Source: an uncultured Collinsella sp. (GTDB taxonomy: Bacteria; Actinomycetota; Coriobacteriia; Coriobacteriales; Coriobacteriaceae). Taken from it: a DNA stretch of 64,000 bases. The notes under the pieces are model-generated. The model saw nothing but the letters and a program-made list of their open reading frames with translations, made no database searches and had not been told where the DNA came from. Of the stretch, positions 1 to 8,757 are shown in pieces. The DNA is taken from NCBI GenBank assembly GCA_959604825.1, contig CAUHCN010000003.1, positions 1 through 64,000 on the forward strand, in the 5' to 3' direction. The translations under genes were made by a program, and so were the position numbers. How positions within the stretch are numbered: position 1 is the stretch's first letter; each line of letters starts with the position of its first letter.

Positions 1-224
1 GGAATTGGTCAAAATCGTTTGACTATTAGCGGCTAAAATCGCCCGGCGCTAACAACGGGATGAAAATGCAAATCGTGAAAATAAGATTTTGAGAGGCAAA
101 AACGAAGCGCATTCACTTTGACGTTGAAGAAGACGGATTTTACGGCGCATATTGGGCGTGCAAGGGCACGCATACAGCAGCGGGCACGGATTCGATTGAA
201 ACCGTGCCCGCTATCTGATACTAA
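1..224. other. Window-edge region without an intact gene
   Basis: No complete gene is visible. A short open frame on the + strand (about 93-215) has no start codon and encodes an unrecognised peptide. A perfect 10-bp stem (180-189 with 202-211, 12-nt loop) follows. It is flanked by A/T-rich DNA but has no clear U-run, so it may be a weak terminator or a recombination scar. The lower GC and broken frames suggest decayed accessory DNA. Confidence 0.4.
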
Positions 225-623
225 ATTATTTTATCAAACGTCTGTTCTATTATCGCCTATTACAACAGCATTGCGTTCGCATTCACGGAGCTTTACGGCA
301 GAAGCTGTGGGGGCGGTGTGCTTGAGATTCTGCCCAAGAAAGTTGGCAATATCCCTGTTCTCAATACCGGTCTATTGAACATTAATCCCGAGCTAAAAAG
401 AAACGTTATCAGCATAATTGACGGAGTAGTAAGAAATGGGCGCAATATCGACGAAGCGTTGGATTACATTGATGCAGAGATACTCGTTGGTGTACTTAGA
501 TTCGATAAAGATACCTGTCGCGCATGTAGACGCATATGGAAAGACATTGAAAGCAAGGCGCCTTGGCAGAGGCAAAAGATAGGCAGTGACTATAATGACC
601 AGCACAAAATTTACTTGGATTAG
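225..623 (+). pseudogene. C-terminal remnant of an N6-adenine DNA methyltransferase
   Basis: The open frame begins after TAA at 222-224 with no usable start codon and runs to 623. Its early part contains 'ELYGRSCGGGVLEILP' followed by 'KKVGNIPV'. From memory this is typical of the extreme C-terminus of type II / Eco57I-class adenine methyltransferases. The catalytic NPPY and SAM-binding parts are absent, so it cannot be active. It overlaps the start of mcrB by about 29 bases, which suggests the original neighbours were a methylase and a restriction system. A GTG at 318 could start a 101-residue peptide, but that would begin inside the conserved motif. The family assignment is by eye. Confidence 0.6.
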
Positions 624-2775
624 CTTTTATGAAGAGTTATCTGACAAGCTGCTGACCTATCGAGACAGGCGCGACGATTTGATAAACAAGCTAGCAACTG
701 TCTATGAATCGATCGGGATGAGTCTCCCTAAGCTTGAGGCAGATGAGCTCCAAGACATCGATCCGTTCACCGTCTTCGGCCTCTTCAACAAGGGCATCAC
801 AGACGCAAACCGGCAAAAGATCATCGCCGGCATCGCCGAGGTGTTCGACATTGGGGCAGATCAGCCCACGGACTTCGAGGGCATCCCCGTGCTCAACAAC
901 CTCAACGCGACCTTCTATGCCTTCGCCAACGACGACCGGCGCGGCGAGAATGACATCGACAACCTTTGGCATGTTTTCGAGGCCGAACTTGCACTGGCCG
1001 CCGACGACAACAAGGAAACCCGGAAGGTCTTCGTCGAGGCATTCGATACCGCCGTCATCCAGTTCACACTTGGCTGGAAGCTCACCATGGGCCTCTACTG
1101 GGCGAGGCCCTACAACTTCATCAGCCTGGACTCGCGCAACCGTTGGTTCATGGCCGACGTGGCAAAGGCTGGCTCCACCATTGCCGGCATAGCGCCAAAG
1201 GAGAAGGACTCGCCAGTTCATGACGGAGATCGCTACCTCGCCATTTGCGACACCATCAAGTCGGAGCTCGGAAGCGAAGAGTGCTCGTATGCAGACTTCC
1301 CCTCGCTGACGGCTGCCGCCTTCGTGGAGTCCGAACGCGTCAACCAGGAGCGGAAGGCTGCCGAGAAGGCTGCAGCCGAGAAGGCGGAAGAAAATTCCCT
1401 TGGAGACGAGGGGGTCAAGACCACACATTACTGGACCTACTCCCCGGGAGACGGTGCCGCGAGGTGGGATGACTTCTACGCACGTGGCGTAATGGGCGTC
1501 GGCTGGAGCAAGCTCGGCGACGTCGAGAAATACGCCAGCAAGGAAGACATCCGCAAGAACCTGCGCACCCTGTACAGTAGCAAGTACTCGCAGAAGAACT
1601 CCGCGCTCGCGCTCTGGCAGTTCTCGCGCGAAATCAAGCCGGGCGACGTTGTCTTTGCTAAGCGGGGCCGCAGCGTAATTATTGGTCGCGGCATCGTTGA
1701 GGGGGATTACCAATTCGACGAAAATGGCGACTCCTATCCGAACATCCGCAGGGTACGCTGGACGAACAGAGGAGAGTGGCACACGGAAGACTTCCTCGCC
1801 GTGAAGACCCTGACGGACATCACCGCCTATCCCGACCTCGTTGAGAAGCTCAACTCGTTCTTCGAGAACGAGGACGGCGAAGTCGAGGAAGACACGGAGG
1901 AGGTTGAATACCCAGCGTACACGTCCGAGGACTTCCTCTCGGAGGTCTACATGGACGGCGAGTACTACAGGACCCTCGTCAACGTCCTGCGCGCGAAGAA
2001 GAACATCATCCTGCAGGGTGCCCCAGGCGTGGGCAAGACCTTCGCCGCAAAGCGCCTGGCCTACTCCATGATGGGCGTGAAGGACGCCGAACGTGTGATG
2101 ATGGTGCAGTTCCACCAGAGCTACAGCTACGAGGACTTCATAGAGGGGTTCCGCCCGAACGCGCAGGGCTTCGACCTCGAGAAGGGCGCGTTCTACAACT
2201 TCTGCAAGAATGCGAAGGACGATTCTGACAACGACTACTTCTTCATCATCGACGAAATCAACCGTGGCAACCTCTCGAAGATCTTCGGCGAGCTGTTCAT
2301 GCTCATCGAGAACGACAAGCGCGGGCCCAGGAACACGCTGCAGCTCCTCTACTCGCACGAGCTGTTCTACGTCCCGAGCAACGTATACCTCATTGGAATG
2401 ATGAACACAGCGGACCGCTCGCTCGCCATGCTCGACTACGCCCTGCGCCGCCGCTTCGCGTTCTTCGACCTCCGTCCCGCCTTCGACACGGAGAGCTTCA
2501 TCGCCTATCAGGAGGGACTTGCCAGCGAGAAGTTCGATAGGCTCATCTCCTGCGTCGTGAAGCTGAACGAGGCGATCGCGTCCGACGAGTCGCTGGGAGA
2601 CGGCTTCTGCATCGGCCATAGCTACTTCTGCCGCATGTCCCCGGACGACGTAACGGACGATAAACTCTCGGCAATCGTCAACTACGAGCTCGTGCCGATG
2701 TTGCGCGAGTACTGGTTCGACGAGCCTACCAAGGTCGACGAGTGGGCCGGCAAGTTGCGCAGGTCAATCCGGTGA
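595..2775 (+). CDS. mcrB: McrB-type AAA+ GTPase of a modification-dependent restriction system
   Basis: This is the NTP-driven motor of a McrBC system, which cuts DNA carrying modified cytosine together with the McrC nuclease. Residues about 277-400 look like an EVE-type modified-base reader domain (YWTYSPGDG, then GDVVFAKRGRSVIIGRG). The AAA+ module follows with a Walker A GAPGVGKTF near residue 475, the segment HQSYSYEDFIEGFRP, a Walker B FFIIDEINRGN near 550, and the McrB-family signature MMNTADRSLAMLDYALRRRF. The N-terminal 270 residues probably bind DNA but are unrecognised. ATG at 595 is preferred over GTG at 586 because AGGCAG lies just upstream. The stop overlaps mcrC, so the two are co-translated. 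Confidence 0.93.
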   Translation: MTSTKFTWISFYEELSDKLLTYRDRRDDLINKLATVYESIGMSLPKLEADELQDIDPFTVFGLFNKGITDANRQKIIAGIAEVFDIGADQPTDFEGIPVLNNLNATFYAFANDDRRGENDIDNLWHVFEAELALAADDNKETRKVFVEAFDTAVIQFTLGWKLTMGLYWARPYNFISLDSRNRWFMADVAKAGSTIAGIAPKEKDSPVHDGDRYLAICDTIKSELGSEECSYADFPSLTAAAFVESERVNQERKAAEKAAAEKAEENSLGDEGVKTTHYWTYSPGDGAARWDDFYARGVMGVGWSKLGDVEKYASKEDIRKNLRTLYSSKYSQKNSALALWQFSREIKPGDVVFAKRGRSVIIGRGIVEGDYQFDENGDSYPNIRRVRWTNRGEWHTEDFLAVKTLTDITAYPDLVEKLNSFFENEDGEVEEDTEEVEYPAYTSEDFLSEVYMDGEYYRTLVNVLRAKKNIILQGAPGVGKTFAAKRLAYSMMGVKDAERVMMVQFHQSYSYEDFIEGFRPNAQGFDLEKGAFYNFCKNAKDDSDNDYFFIIDEINRGNLSKIFGELFMLIENDKRGPRNTLQLLYSHELFYVPSNVYLIGMMNTADRSLAMLDYALRRRFAFFDLRPAFDTESFIAYQEGLASEKFDRLISCVVKLNEAIASDESLGDGFCIGHSYFCRMSPDDVTDDKLSAIVNYELVPMLREYWFDEPTKVDEWAGKLRRSIR

Positions 2776-3827
2776 TCCGGATACAGAACATCTACCACAT
2801 GCTCACCTATGCGTTCCAGACGCTGCAAGGGCAGGGCTACCGCGGCATCGCAGCCGAGGAGTTCGACAACACCGCCGACCTCCTCGCCGAGATACTGTCA
2901 CGGGGCGTGAGCCTGCAGCTCAAGCGCGGCCTTGACCGAGAGTACGTCGACCGCAAGGAAATGCTCTCCTCACCGAGGGGCAAGATTGAGCTGTCCGAGT
3001 CCTTGAAGACGCGCTCGATTCTGCGCAGGCAGCTGGTTTGCAGCTACGACGAGTTCAGCACGGACACGCGCATGAACCGCATCCTCAAGGCGACGATCAT
3101 GCTCTTGATTCGTTCGGACATCGACAAGGCGCGCAAGAAGGCACTTAGACGGCTGCTTCCGTACTTCGTGGACGTGGAAGACGTGAACCTTTCGGGCGAA
3201 GACTGGCACATGCGCTTCGACCGGAACAACCAGACTTATCGCATGCTCATGAACGTGTGCTGGCTGGTCGTGAAGGGCCTTCTCCAGACGCGGGAGAGCG
3301 GGAGTCTCCGCATGATGGACTTCCTCGACGAGCAGCGAATGAGCCACCTGTACGAGAAGTTCATCCTCGAGTACTACAGACGTGAGCACCCAGAGCTTTC
3401 CGCGGGGGCGCCGTACATCAGCTGGGCGCTCGACGACAGCTTCGATGACATGCTCCCCGCCATGCACACCGACATAACGCTCACACGAGGCAGGGCCGTC
3501 CTCATCGTCGACGCGAAGTACTACAGTCACACGACGCAACAGCAGTTCGGCAAGCAAAGCGTCCACTCCGGCAACCTATACCAGATCTTCACCTACGTGA
3601 AGAACAAGGAAGCGGAGCTCGCCAGCACTCACGAGCAGCATAGCGTGTCGGGCATGCTGCTCTACGCCAAGACCGACGAAGACGTGCAGCCTGATGGTGT
3701 GTATCAGATGAGCGGTAACCAGATAAGCGTGAGGACATTGGACCTGAACCAGCCCTTCGAGACAATACGTTCGCAGCTCGACGGTATTGCTGAAGCTCAT
3801 TTCTCAAAAGAGGCGGCTTATGTTTGA
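2772..3827 (+). CDS. mcrC: McrC-type endonuclease subunit
   Basis: McrC supplies the PD-(D/E)XK nuclease to the McrB ring. The N-terminus IRIQNIYHMLTYAF and the segment GLDREYVDRKEMLSSPRGKI are typical of the family. The C-terminal half holds the nuclease core, with HTDITL and VLIVDAKYY (the D and the DxK of the active site). GTG at 2772 forms a four-base GTGA overlap with the mcrB stop, so translational coupling is likely and the upstream GTG at 2742 is unnecessary. The length of 351 residues is normal and no disruption is seen, so the McrBC pair appears intact. Confidence 0.92.
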   Translation: MIRIQNIYHMLTYAFQTLQGQGYRGIAAEEFDNTADLLAEILSRGVSLQLKRGLDREYVDRKEMLSSPRGKIELSESLKTRSILRRQLVCSYDEFSTDTRMNRILKATIMLLIRSDIDKARKKALRRLLPYFVDVEDVNLSGEDWHMRFDRNNQTYRMLMNVCWLVVKGLLQTRESGSLRMMDFLDEQRMSHLYEKFILEYYRREHPELSAGAPYISWALDDSFDDMLPAMHTDITLTRGRAVLIVDAKYYSHTTQQQFGKQSVHSGNLYQIFTYVKNKEAELASTHEQHSVSGMLLYAKTDEDVQPDGVYQMSGNQISVRTLDLNQPFETIRSQLDGIAEAHFSKEAAYV

Positions 3828-4245
3828 GAGCCTGACAAAACATCTGCCTGCGATTGAGAATGCCGAGGGATTTGGCAACTGGGTTGTAGACCGAGAGAGC
3901 AAGGGCACCATGGACGACCCAATCAAGATACCCTACGTGAATTACGGAACGACGGTTGCTGACGTTGAACAAGCAATCTACGACTTCGTCGACGAGCATC
4001 CCGAGTACGAGCTCACGCATTACCGCGACATACTTGAACGCAACGGACTCGAGTGAGGCAGCCAGGCAATGTCTGGGGCAGATGTATCGGAACTCGACGG
4101 CCAGGCGGTGATGGCGCTTCTGCTCGGAGCCGTGAGAGCAGAACGCTTCTGCGATGGGGCACTGCTCGGCTTCTTTGGGGACGGGAGCATGAGACGCTGG
4201 CTTTTGCGTCTGCGCGAGATTGATGACAAAGGCAGCGATGAGTAA
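3820..4245 (+). pseudogene. DUF6508-like small protein interrupted by an in-frame TGA
   Basis: The frame opens at ATG 3820 (8-base overlap with mcrC), reads 78 codons to ...DILERNGLE, meets TGA at 4054-4056, and continues in the same frame to TAA at 4243-4245. The second half can restart at ATG 4069 and reads ...LLGAVRAERFCDGALLGFF...LRLREID, which from memory belongs to the same small family (DUF6508) as the first half. A single TGG-to-TGA change would explain the break. The intact product would be 141 residues. The link to mcrC by overlap suggests an accessory role in the restriction island; the function is unknown. It could also be two separate small proteins. Confidence 0.6.
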
Positions 4246-4426
4246 CAACTTGAGCCTCACCATTGAGATACACAGCGATGAAGACGGACGATAGAGTTGC
4301 GACCATCTTTCCCAGTGAGGGACTTGTCGTCGGATATGGCACGGTGTGGGCCAGCAGCAAGACGGAACACGCGCACTTCCGCATAGATGCTGCAAGCACG
4401 TTGGAATGCAACATCTCGGCATGAAA

Positions 4427-4468
4427 ACATGTATGAGGGACAATGGATTAATCACCCCTCATACATGT
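4427..4468. terminator. Long hairpin between convergent genes
   Basis: A perfect 13-bp stem (4427-4439 with 4456-4468, 16-nt loop) lies between the rightward McrBC operon and the leftward gene ending at 4472. It has no strong T-run on either side, so it may act as a weak bidirectional terminator. Between 4246 and 4426 only a 48-codon open frame (4278-4424, +) is visible; it has no recognised family and its coding status is doubtful. Confidence 0.5.
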
Positions 4469-4471
4469 CGG

Positions 4472-4819
4472 CTAAGCAGCGCGAAGCGTAAAAAACAGAC
4501 CGCCAAAGAACAGCACGGCACAGGTGCCCACAACCAACTCGAAGTTCGACTTATGCAGCTTCGTCGTGGTATCGGACATTGCCTGTCGAATCTTCTCAGA
4601 CTCCTGCATGACCTTATCGAACTGTTCGTCGGTCAGATTGCCGCTCTGGAGCAGGGCCTGTGTCTCGTCGGCCTGCATGCTCAGGACTTCCATCTGGCGC
4701 ATGACAACAGAGTGATTAGTGTCCATGGCCTTATCCATGCTCTGCTTGGCGAAGTCGGCGAGATCCTTGCGATCCATGTCATTGTCCTCGTAATGCGGTA
4801 CCAGCGTGTTAGTCGCCAT
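4472..4819 (-). CDS. Small tail-anchored membrane protein, unknown function
   Basis: This 115-residue protein is not recognised. Residues 1-90 are hydrophilic and helical with heptad-like spacing, including 'LLQSGNLTDEQFDKVMQESE'. The last 20 residues form one membrane segment (VVGTCAVLFFGGLFFTL) followed by a short basic tail. This suggests a cytoplasmic coiled-coil protein held to the membrane by its C-terminus. ATG at 4819 is preceded by GGAG. It is divergent from the HTH-containing gene at 4985, so the two may share control, and both lie in the accessory region before guaA. A phage or defence role is possible but unproven. Confidence 0.7.
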   Translation of the reverse strand: MATNTLVPHYEDNDMDRKDLADFAKQSMDKAMDTNHSVVMRQMEVLSMQADETQALLQSGNLTDEQFDKVMQESEKIRQAMSDTTTKLHKSNFELVVGTCAVLFFGGLFFTLRAA

Positions 4820-4984
4820 TGTTAGTTCTCCGTTCTAGGGCTCACATGGAGCCCGTTAGTGTTTTGCATTGATTACACGGCTTGATGTCCGTACCTCGTG
4901 GCCACATAATGCACGGTAGTACGAAATGCTGTGTTCTGTGAACAGCCATTAGGACACCAAAATGTCCGTACTAAAGGAGTCAAG
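4820..4984. promoter_or_regulatory. Divergent control region with GTCCGTAC repeats
   Basis: The 165 bases between the two divergent genes contain GTCCGTAC near 4888 and again near 4963, and a related GTAGTACGAAAT near 4916. The second copy lies just upstream of the AGGAG that serves ATG 4985. Repeated half-sites between divergent genes suggest an operator, perhaps bound by the HTH protein itself. No good -10/-35 pair could be fixed by eye. Confidence 0.35.
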
Positions 4985-6082
4985 ATGAACAATGCTGAGG
5001 CTGATGCTTTTGGAGAGAAAATTGACCCCGAGTGGTTTAAGTGGGTGATACACCGGCTTGACTCGAGCATACGTAAGATTGGGGCTGATGCCGACATTGG
5101 CAGAACAGAGAAAACCATACTTCGTGCGGTGAAGTCGGGAACGATACGTCCCGAATTGCTGGATCAGATTGCAAAGAAGCTCGACGTCTACCCAGACTAT
5201 CTTGCGGGTCGCTACGCATGGACGCTCAATCTCGACATCATGAAAGAAGAGGGAGTCCTTGACTACTGGCGCGAGCACTATCTGAGCCCGAAGCAATTCC
5301 CATACAAACTTGCGGAGCAGTTACGGCTTGATTCCTATCGTCAGCTTATTGACACGCTGCTCATCCATGGCATTTCTGAAGCTGAGTACAAGGGTCTGGA
5401 CTGGAATAAGAGGCACGAGCTCGAAAGAGAACTAGATCGACAAACAACCCGAATTCTCAACCACTGGTTTCCTGACCATGCGAGGCCTGTGGAGGATCTC
5501 GAATACTTCCAAACTATGGAATGGCAGGATGAACGTGATGTGATTGAAGCCATGCTTGACTACTTAAAGGACCGAGGGCTCGTGACTGTTTATGACCAAG
5601 AGCCTGATGATGACTCAGAGGATCCATTCTTTGAGGAGTACAAGCACCTGTCTGTAGTTAGCATGCCTACGATGTCCCGCATCGTCATCAAGGGCGAATC
5701 GGGCTTTTGTAGCGTTGATGAAGCATTCACCGACATGGTTGTCATCACACCCGATTGGATCAGCTACAAATACAAGCCTCGTAAGATGTCAGAGCATAAC
5801 TTGCCGATGAGCTGGGCATACCAGCCAAGCGGCCTTGGCTATCGTGCGCTGTTCGATGAAGTTGCCGAGAAGGTCGCCGGTATCCTAGAGCTAGATGACG
5901 AGGAGTTTGTTACCGACATAGGTTCAACGACGTTTGCCGTCGCATATCCCAATGGAACAAAGAAGCATAGGGTCTTTTGCCTGCCAGGCGACGACTTTGC
6001 TGAGTGCTTTGCACTGGTGAAGAAGATGGTTCCGAGCGAAGAGGCGATTCCACGCGTCCTTATAACCTCAGATAATGAGTAG
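4985..6082 (+). CDS. HTH-domain protein of unknown function, accessory island
   Basis: The 365-residue product has a helix-turn-helix-like segment at about residues 18-70 (IGADADIGRTEKTILRAVKSG... and LLDQIAKKLDVYPDYLAGRY), like XRE-type domains. The long remainder is acidic and not recognised. A central helical part (about 95-165) is followed by a mixed domain with a DSEDPFFEEYKHL segment. ATG 4985 is well placed behind AGGAG, while the upstream in-frame start lacks a site. It reads away from the tail-anchored protein and ends before a strong terminator. It could be a regulator or a stress/abortive-infection protein; neither is shown. Confidence 0.65.
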   Translation: MNNAEADAFGEKIDPEWFKWVIHRLDSSIRKIGADADIGRTEKTILRAVKSGTIRPELLDQIAKKLDVYPDYLAGRYAWTLNLDIMKEEGVLDYWREHYLSPKQFPYKLAEQLRLDSYRQLIDTLLIHGISEAEYKGLDWNKRHELERELDRQTTRILNHWFPDHARPVEDLEYFQTMEWQDERDVIEAMLDYLKDRGLVTVYDQEPDDDSEDPFFEEYKHLSVVSMPTMSRIVIKGESGFCSVDEAFTDMVVITPDWISYKYKPRKMSEHNLPMSWAYQPSGLGYRALFDEVAEKVAGILELDDEEFVTDIGSTTFAVAYPNGTKKHRVFCLPGDDFAECFALVKKMVPSEEAIPRVLITSDNE

Positions 6083-6168
6083 AAAGCAGCTCGACATCAT
6101 GCATAGAAGAACGTGAGGTCAAGCGACAACTCCGAGCATAATCTGCGTACTTGTGACACGGTCGGACA

Positions 6169-6210
6169 CTGTCTCCCGAGGACGAAAAGTCGATCTCGGG
6201 AGGCAGTTCT
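6169..6210 (+). terminator. Rho-independent terminator after the HTH gene
   Basis: A 12-bp stem (6169-6180 with 6195-6206, one G-U pair in RNA) is followed by TTCTTTT. It ends the rightward transcript of the HTH gene just before the holin-like genes, which therefore form a separate unit. Confidence 0.75.
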
Positions 6211-6213
6211 TTT

Positions 6214-6432
6214 ATGGAGTCAATCATCGTGGCGTGCATTACTGGTGTCGTAACGCTGATTGGGGTGATCCTTTCCAACTCTAAGAGCAGAGCCGTCATG
6301 GAGGTCAAGCTCGACGCCCTCACGAAGAAGGTCGAGAAGCACAACCAGGTCCTGGAGCGCACCTACGTGCTCGAGCAGGACATGACTGTCGCGAAGCACG
6401 ACATCGAGTCCTTGAAGGGAAAGGTGGGCTGA
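6214..6432 (+). CDS. Small phage-type membrane protein (holin-associated, BhlA-like)
   Basis: This 72-residue protein has one N-terminal membrane segment (IIVACITGVVTLIGVIL) followed by a coiled coil (MEVKLDALTKKVEKHNQVLERTYVLEQDM). That layout and the wording of the coil are typical of small proteins encoded next to the holin in phage lysis cassettes. The start ATG lies four bases after a terminator T-run and has a poor ribosome site, so it may depend on an external phage promoter that is now lost. It stops one base before the next gene. It most likely belongs to a decayed prophage. Confidence 0.65.
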   Translation: MESIIVACITGVVTLIGVILSNSKSRAVMEVKLDALTKKVEKHNQVLERTYVLEQDMTVAKHDIESLKGKVG

Positions 6433-6433
6433 C

Positions 6434-6703
6434 TTGAACGAGTTTCTGGCAAGCAACGAGTGGTACTGGCGACTGGCGCGCACGATCTTGCAGGGAGTCC
6501 TTGGCGTGGTCATCGCCAACATTGACCTGATCATGGACTGGTGCGTGCTGGACCCGAGCGTGAGGGGCCTGGTCGTGGCGATTGGAAGACCTCTTTCTGA
6601 CATTTCCCCAGGCAAATTGATATTTCCTTACGAACAGCCTCCGGTTCTCCGAGAGCTGTTCCATTATTCCCGTACGAAATCGACGTCCCGGAAGAACCGT
6701 TAG
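6434..6703 (+). pseudogene. Truncated phage holin
   Basis: From a TTG start the first 50 residues (WYWRLARTILQGVLGVVIANIDLIM, then SVRGLVVAI) match the first membrane half of a phage holin. After VVAI the sequence becomes basic and unrelated (GRPLSDISPGK...), and the expected second membrane segment is missing. The change point near 6583 also marks a drop in coding character. It is probably the scar where the prophage end was lost or recombined. A non-standard holin tail cannot be excluded. Confidence 0.6.
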
Positions 6704-7066
6704 GGGGAATAATTGCGTGCTCAAATACGGCAAGATACACGGCGTCATTCGGCGGCATTCGGGGTTACCGAAACTGCGTAAACCGATTTTCGCGTTTATT
6801 TATTCCCGTTTGTTGACCTAGGCGAATGCAATCAAGGAGGGCTTGAATTGACCCCGCAGTTTCAACTTAGTTTCGCCCGCTCGAAATCGCCCCTCGGGGA
6901 ACCCGAATTGTGAATTATTCCCGCAGGGCCCAATTATTCCCGTACCGCCGAATACTCCGCCATACCGCTCAGTAGGGGTATACGGGAATAATTAGGTCGT
7001 TTCCCCAGGTAGACATGCAAAAAGAAAGCCTCCGAACCAGAGGGTTCGGAGGCCGTTATTCCCGTT
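6664..7066. repeat. Seven TTATTCCCG motifs in both orientations
   Basis: The motif TTATTCCCG(T/C) occurs forward at 6664, 6800, 6915, 6934 and 7056, and inverted at about 6705-6713 and 6981-6991. Several copies extend to TTATTCCCGTA. The region 6704-7158 has no credible gene. The motif resembles CTATTCCCACTC at the end of guaA (7159-7170). An array of short repeats beside a gene 3' end that is a known integration target suggests arm-type sites of an integrase, or another recombination or protein-binding array. No integrase gene is seen in the window. Confidence 0.6.
7017..7053 (-). terminator. guaA terminator
   Basis: A perfect 11-bp stem (7028-7038 with 7043-7053, AGAG loop) reads into TTTCTTTTT on the minus strand. 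It lies about 105 bases beyond the guaA stop, inside the motif array. Confidence 0.85.
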
Positions 7067-7158
7067 ATTTCGCTGATGGCTTTACCTTGCGGCGATGCCG
7101 AAATAGTACCAGGCAGTACTCGGCAGCATCAAAATGCGAGTCCGGAAGCCAGTTCTCG

Positions 7159-8757
7159 CTATTCCCACTCAATCGTCGCGGGCGGCTTGGACGTGATGTC
7201 GTAGCACACGCGGTTGGCGCCGGGGACCTCAGCCACGATACGGCCGGAAATGCGGGCCAGCACGTCGTAGGGCAGCTTGGCCCAGTCGGCGGTCATGGCA
7301 TCGCTGGACTCGACGGCACGCAGGATGATCGGACGCTGATAGGTGCGCTCGTCGCCCATTACGCCAACGGACTTAATGTCGGGCAGGACCGCGAAATACT
7401 GCCAGCAGCTGTGCTCGGAGTTGCGCTCGCCAGTCTGCTCAAACAGACGCTGGTTGTAGGCGTCGAGCTCCTCGCGCACGATAGCGTCGGCGTTTTTGAG
7501 AATCTCGAGCTTCTCCTTGTCGACCGCGCCGATGATGCGGATGGCCAGACCCGGGCCCGGGAAGGGCTGACGGAACACGATGTGACCCGGCAGGCCGAGC
7601 GCCAGACCAAGCGCGCGGACCTCGTCCTTAAAGAAGTGGTCGAGCGGCTCGATGAGGTCGAAGTGCACGCCCTCGGGGAACGGGATCAGGTTGTGGTGGC
7701 TCTTGATGGTGGCCGTCTTGCCGCCCGTCTTGCGAGCGCCGGACTCGATGATGTCGGGGTAGATGGTGCCCTGAGCCAGATACTTGACCGGCTTGCCATC
7801 GCACTCGAGCTGCTGGGCGACCGCGAAGAACTCTTTCCAGAACTGCGTGCCGATGATGCGGCGCTTCTCCTCAGGCTCGGTCACGCCGGCCAGAAGCTCG
7901 GCATAGCGGTCCTCGGCGTGGACGTGGATAAAGTCGACGTCAAACTGCTTGGTGAAGACCTCCTCCACCTGCTCGGGCTCACCCTTGCGCAGCAGACCGT
8001 GGTTGATGAACACACAGGTCATCTGCTTGCCCACGGCGCGGGCGCCCAGCGCAGCCACGACGGAGGAGTCGACGCCACCGGACAAGGCCAGAATCACGCG
8101 GTCGTCGCCGACCTTCTCGCGGAACTCGGCCGTCATGGTCTCGACCAGGTTGTCCATGCTCCAGTTGGGCTCCAGGCCGCAGATCTCAAACAGGAAGTTG
8201 CTCAGCAGCTGCTGACCGTACTCGGAGTGCTTGACCTCGGGGTGGAACTGCGTGGTGAAAATCTTGCGCTCGACGCACTCCATGGCGGCAACCGGGCACA
8301 CGTCGGTGCTGGCAGTAACGGTAAAGCCCTCGGGCACCTCGGAGACGGCATCACGGTGGCTCATCCACACGGTCTGCTCCATAGGCGTGGAGTTAAAGAG
8401 CTTGGCACCAGCCGTGCGCGTGATGGTGGCGCGGCCGTACTCGCCCACCTCGGAGTGGCCGACCTTGCCGCCGAGCGTCACGGCCGTGATCTGATGGCCG
8501 TAGCAAAAGCCCAGGACGGGAAGGCCCAGGTCAAAGATGGCAGGATCGATGGACGGAGCGTCCTCAGCATACACAGAAGCCGGGCCGCCGGAAAGGATGA
8601 GCGCAGAGGCGTTCATCTCGCGAATCTCGTCGGCCGAGATGTCGCAGGGAACGATCTCGGAATACACGTTGAGGTCGCGAACGCGACGGGCAATGAGCTG
8701 ACCGTACTGCGCACCAAAGTCGAGTACGAGGACCTTTGCGGAAGCCTTTTGATCCAT
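7159..8757 (-). CDS. guaA: GMP synthase (glutamine-hydrolysing)
   Basis: GuaA converts XMP to GMP with ATP and glutamine, the last step of GMP synthesis. An N-terminal class I amidotransferase carries the nucleophile Cys85 in VLGFCYGHQ and the partner His/Glu in TQFHPEVKHSEYG. The ATP-pyrophosphatase P-loop ALSGGVDSS follows, then the C-terminal dimerisation part ending in TIEWE. ATG 8757 follows GAGGGGG; an upstream in-frame extension to 8907 has no such support. The product of 532 residues is of normal length. The 3' end is a known insertion site for integrative elements, and the DNA beyond it here is accessory. Confidence 0.97.
   Translation of the reverse strand: MDQKASAKVLVLDFGAQYGQLIARRVRDLNVYSEIVPCDISADEIREMNASALILSGGPASVYAEDAPSIDPAIFDLGLPVLGFCYGHQITAVTLGGKVGHSEVGEYGRATITRTAGAKLFNSTPMEQTVWMSHRDAVSEVPEGFTVTASTDVCPVAAMECVERKIFTTQFHPEVKHSEYGQQLLSNFLFEICGLEPNWSMDNLVETMTAEFREKVGDDRVILALSGGVDSSVVAALGARAVGKQMTCVFINHGLLRKGEPEQVEEVFTKQFDVDFIHVHAEDRYAELLAGVTEPEEKRRIIGTQFWKEFFAVAQQLECDGKPVKYLAQGTIYPDIIESGARKTGGKTATIKSHHNLIPFPEGVHFDLIEPLDHFFKDEVRALGLALGLPGHIVFRQPFPGPGLAIRIIGAVDKEKLEILKNADAIVREELDAYNQRLFEQTGERNSEHSCWQYFAVLPDIKSVGVMGDERTYQRPIILRAVESSDAMTADWAKLPYDVLARISGRIVAEVPGANRVCYDITSKPPATIEWE

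Noticed and set aside
691..2619. A 642-codon open frame on the strand opposite mcrB
   Set aside because: It is the GC-rich antisense shadow of mcrB, composed of low-complexity Val/Glu/Leu text with no domain and no ribosome site.
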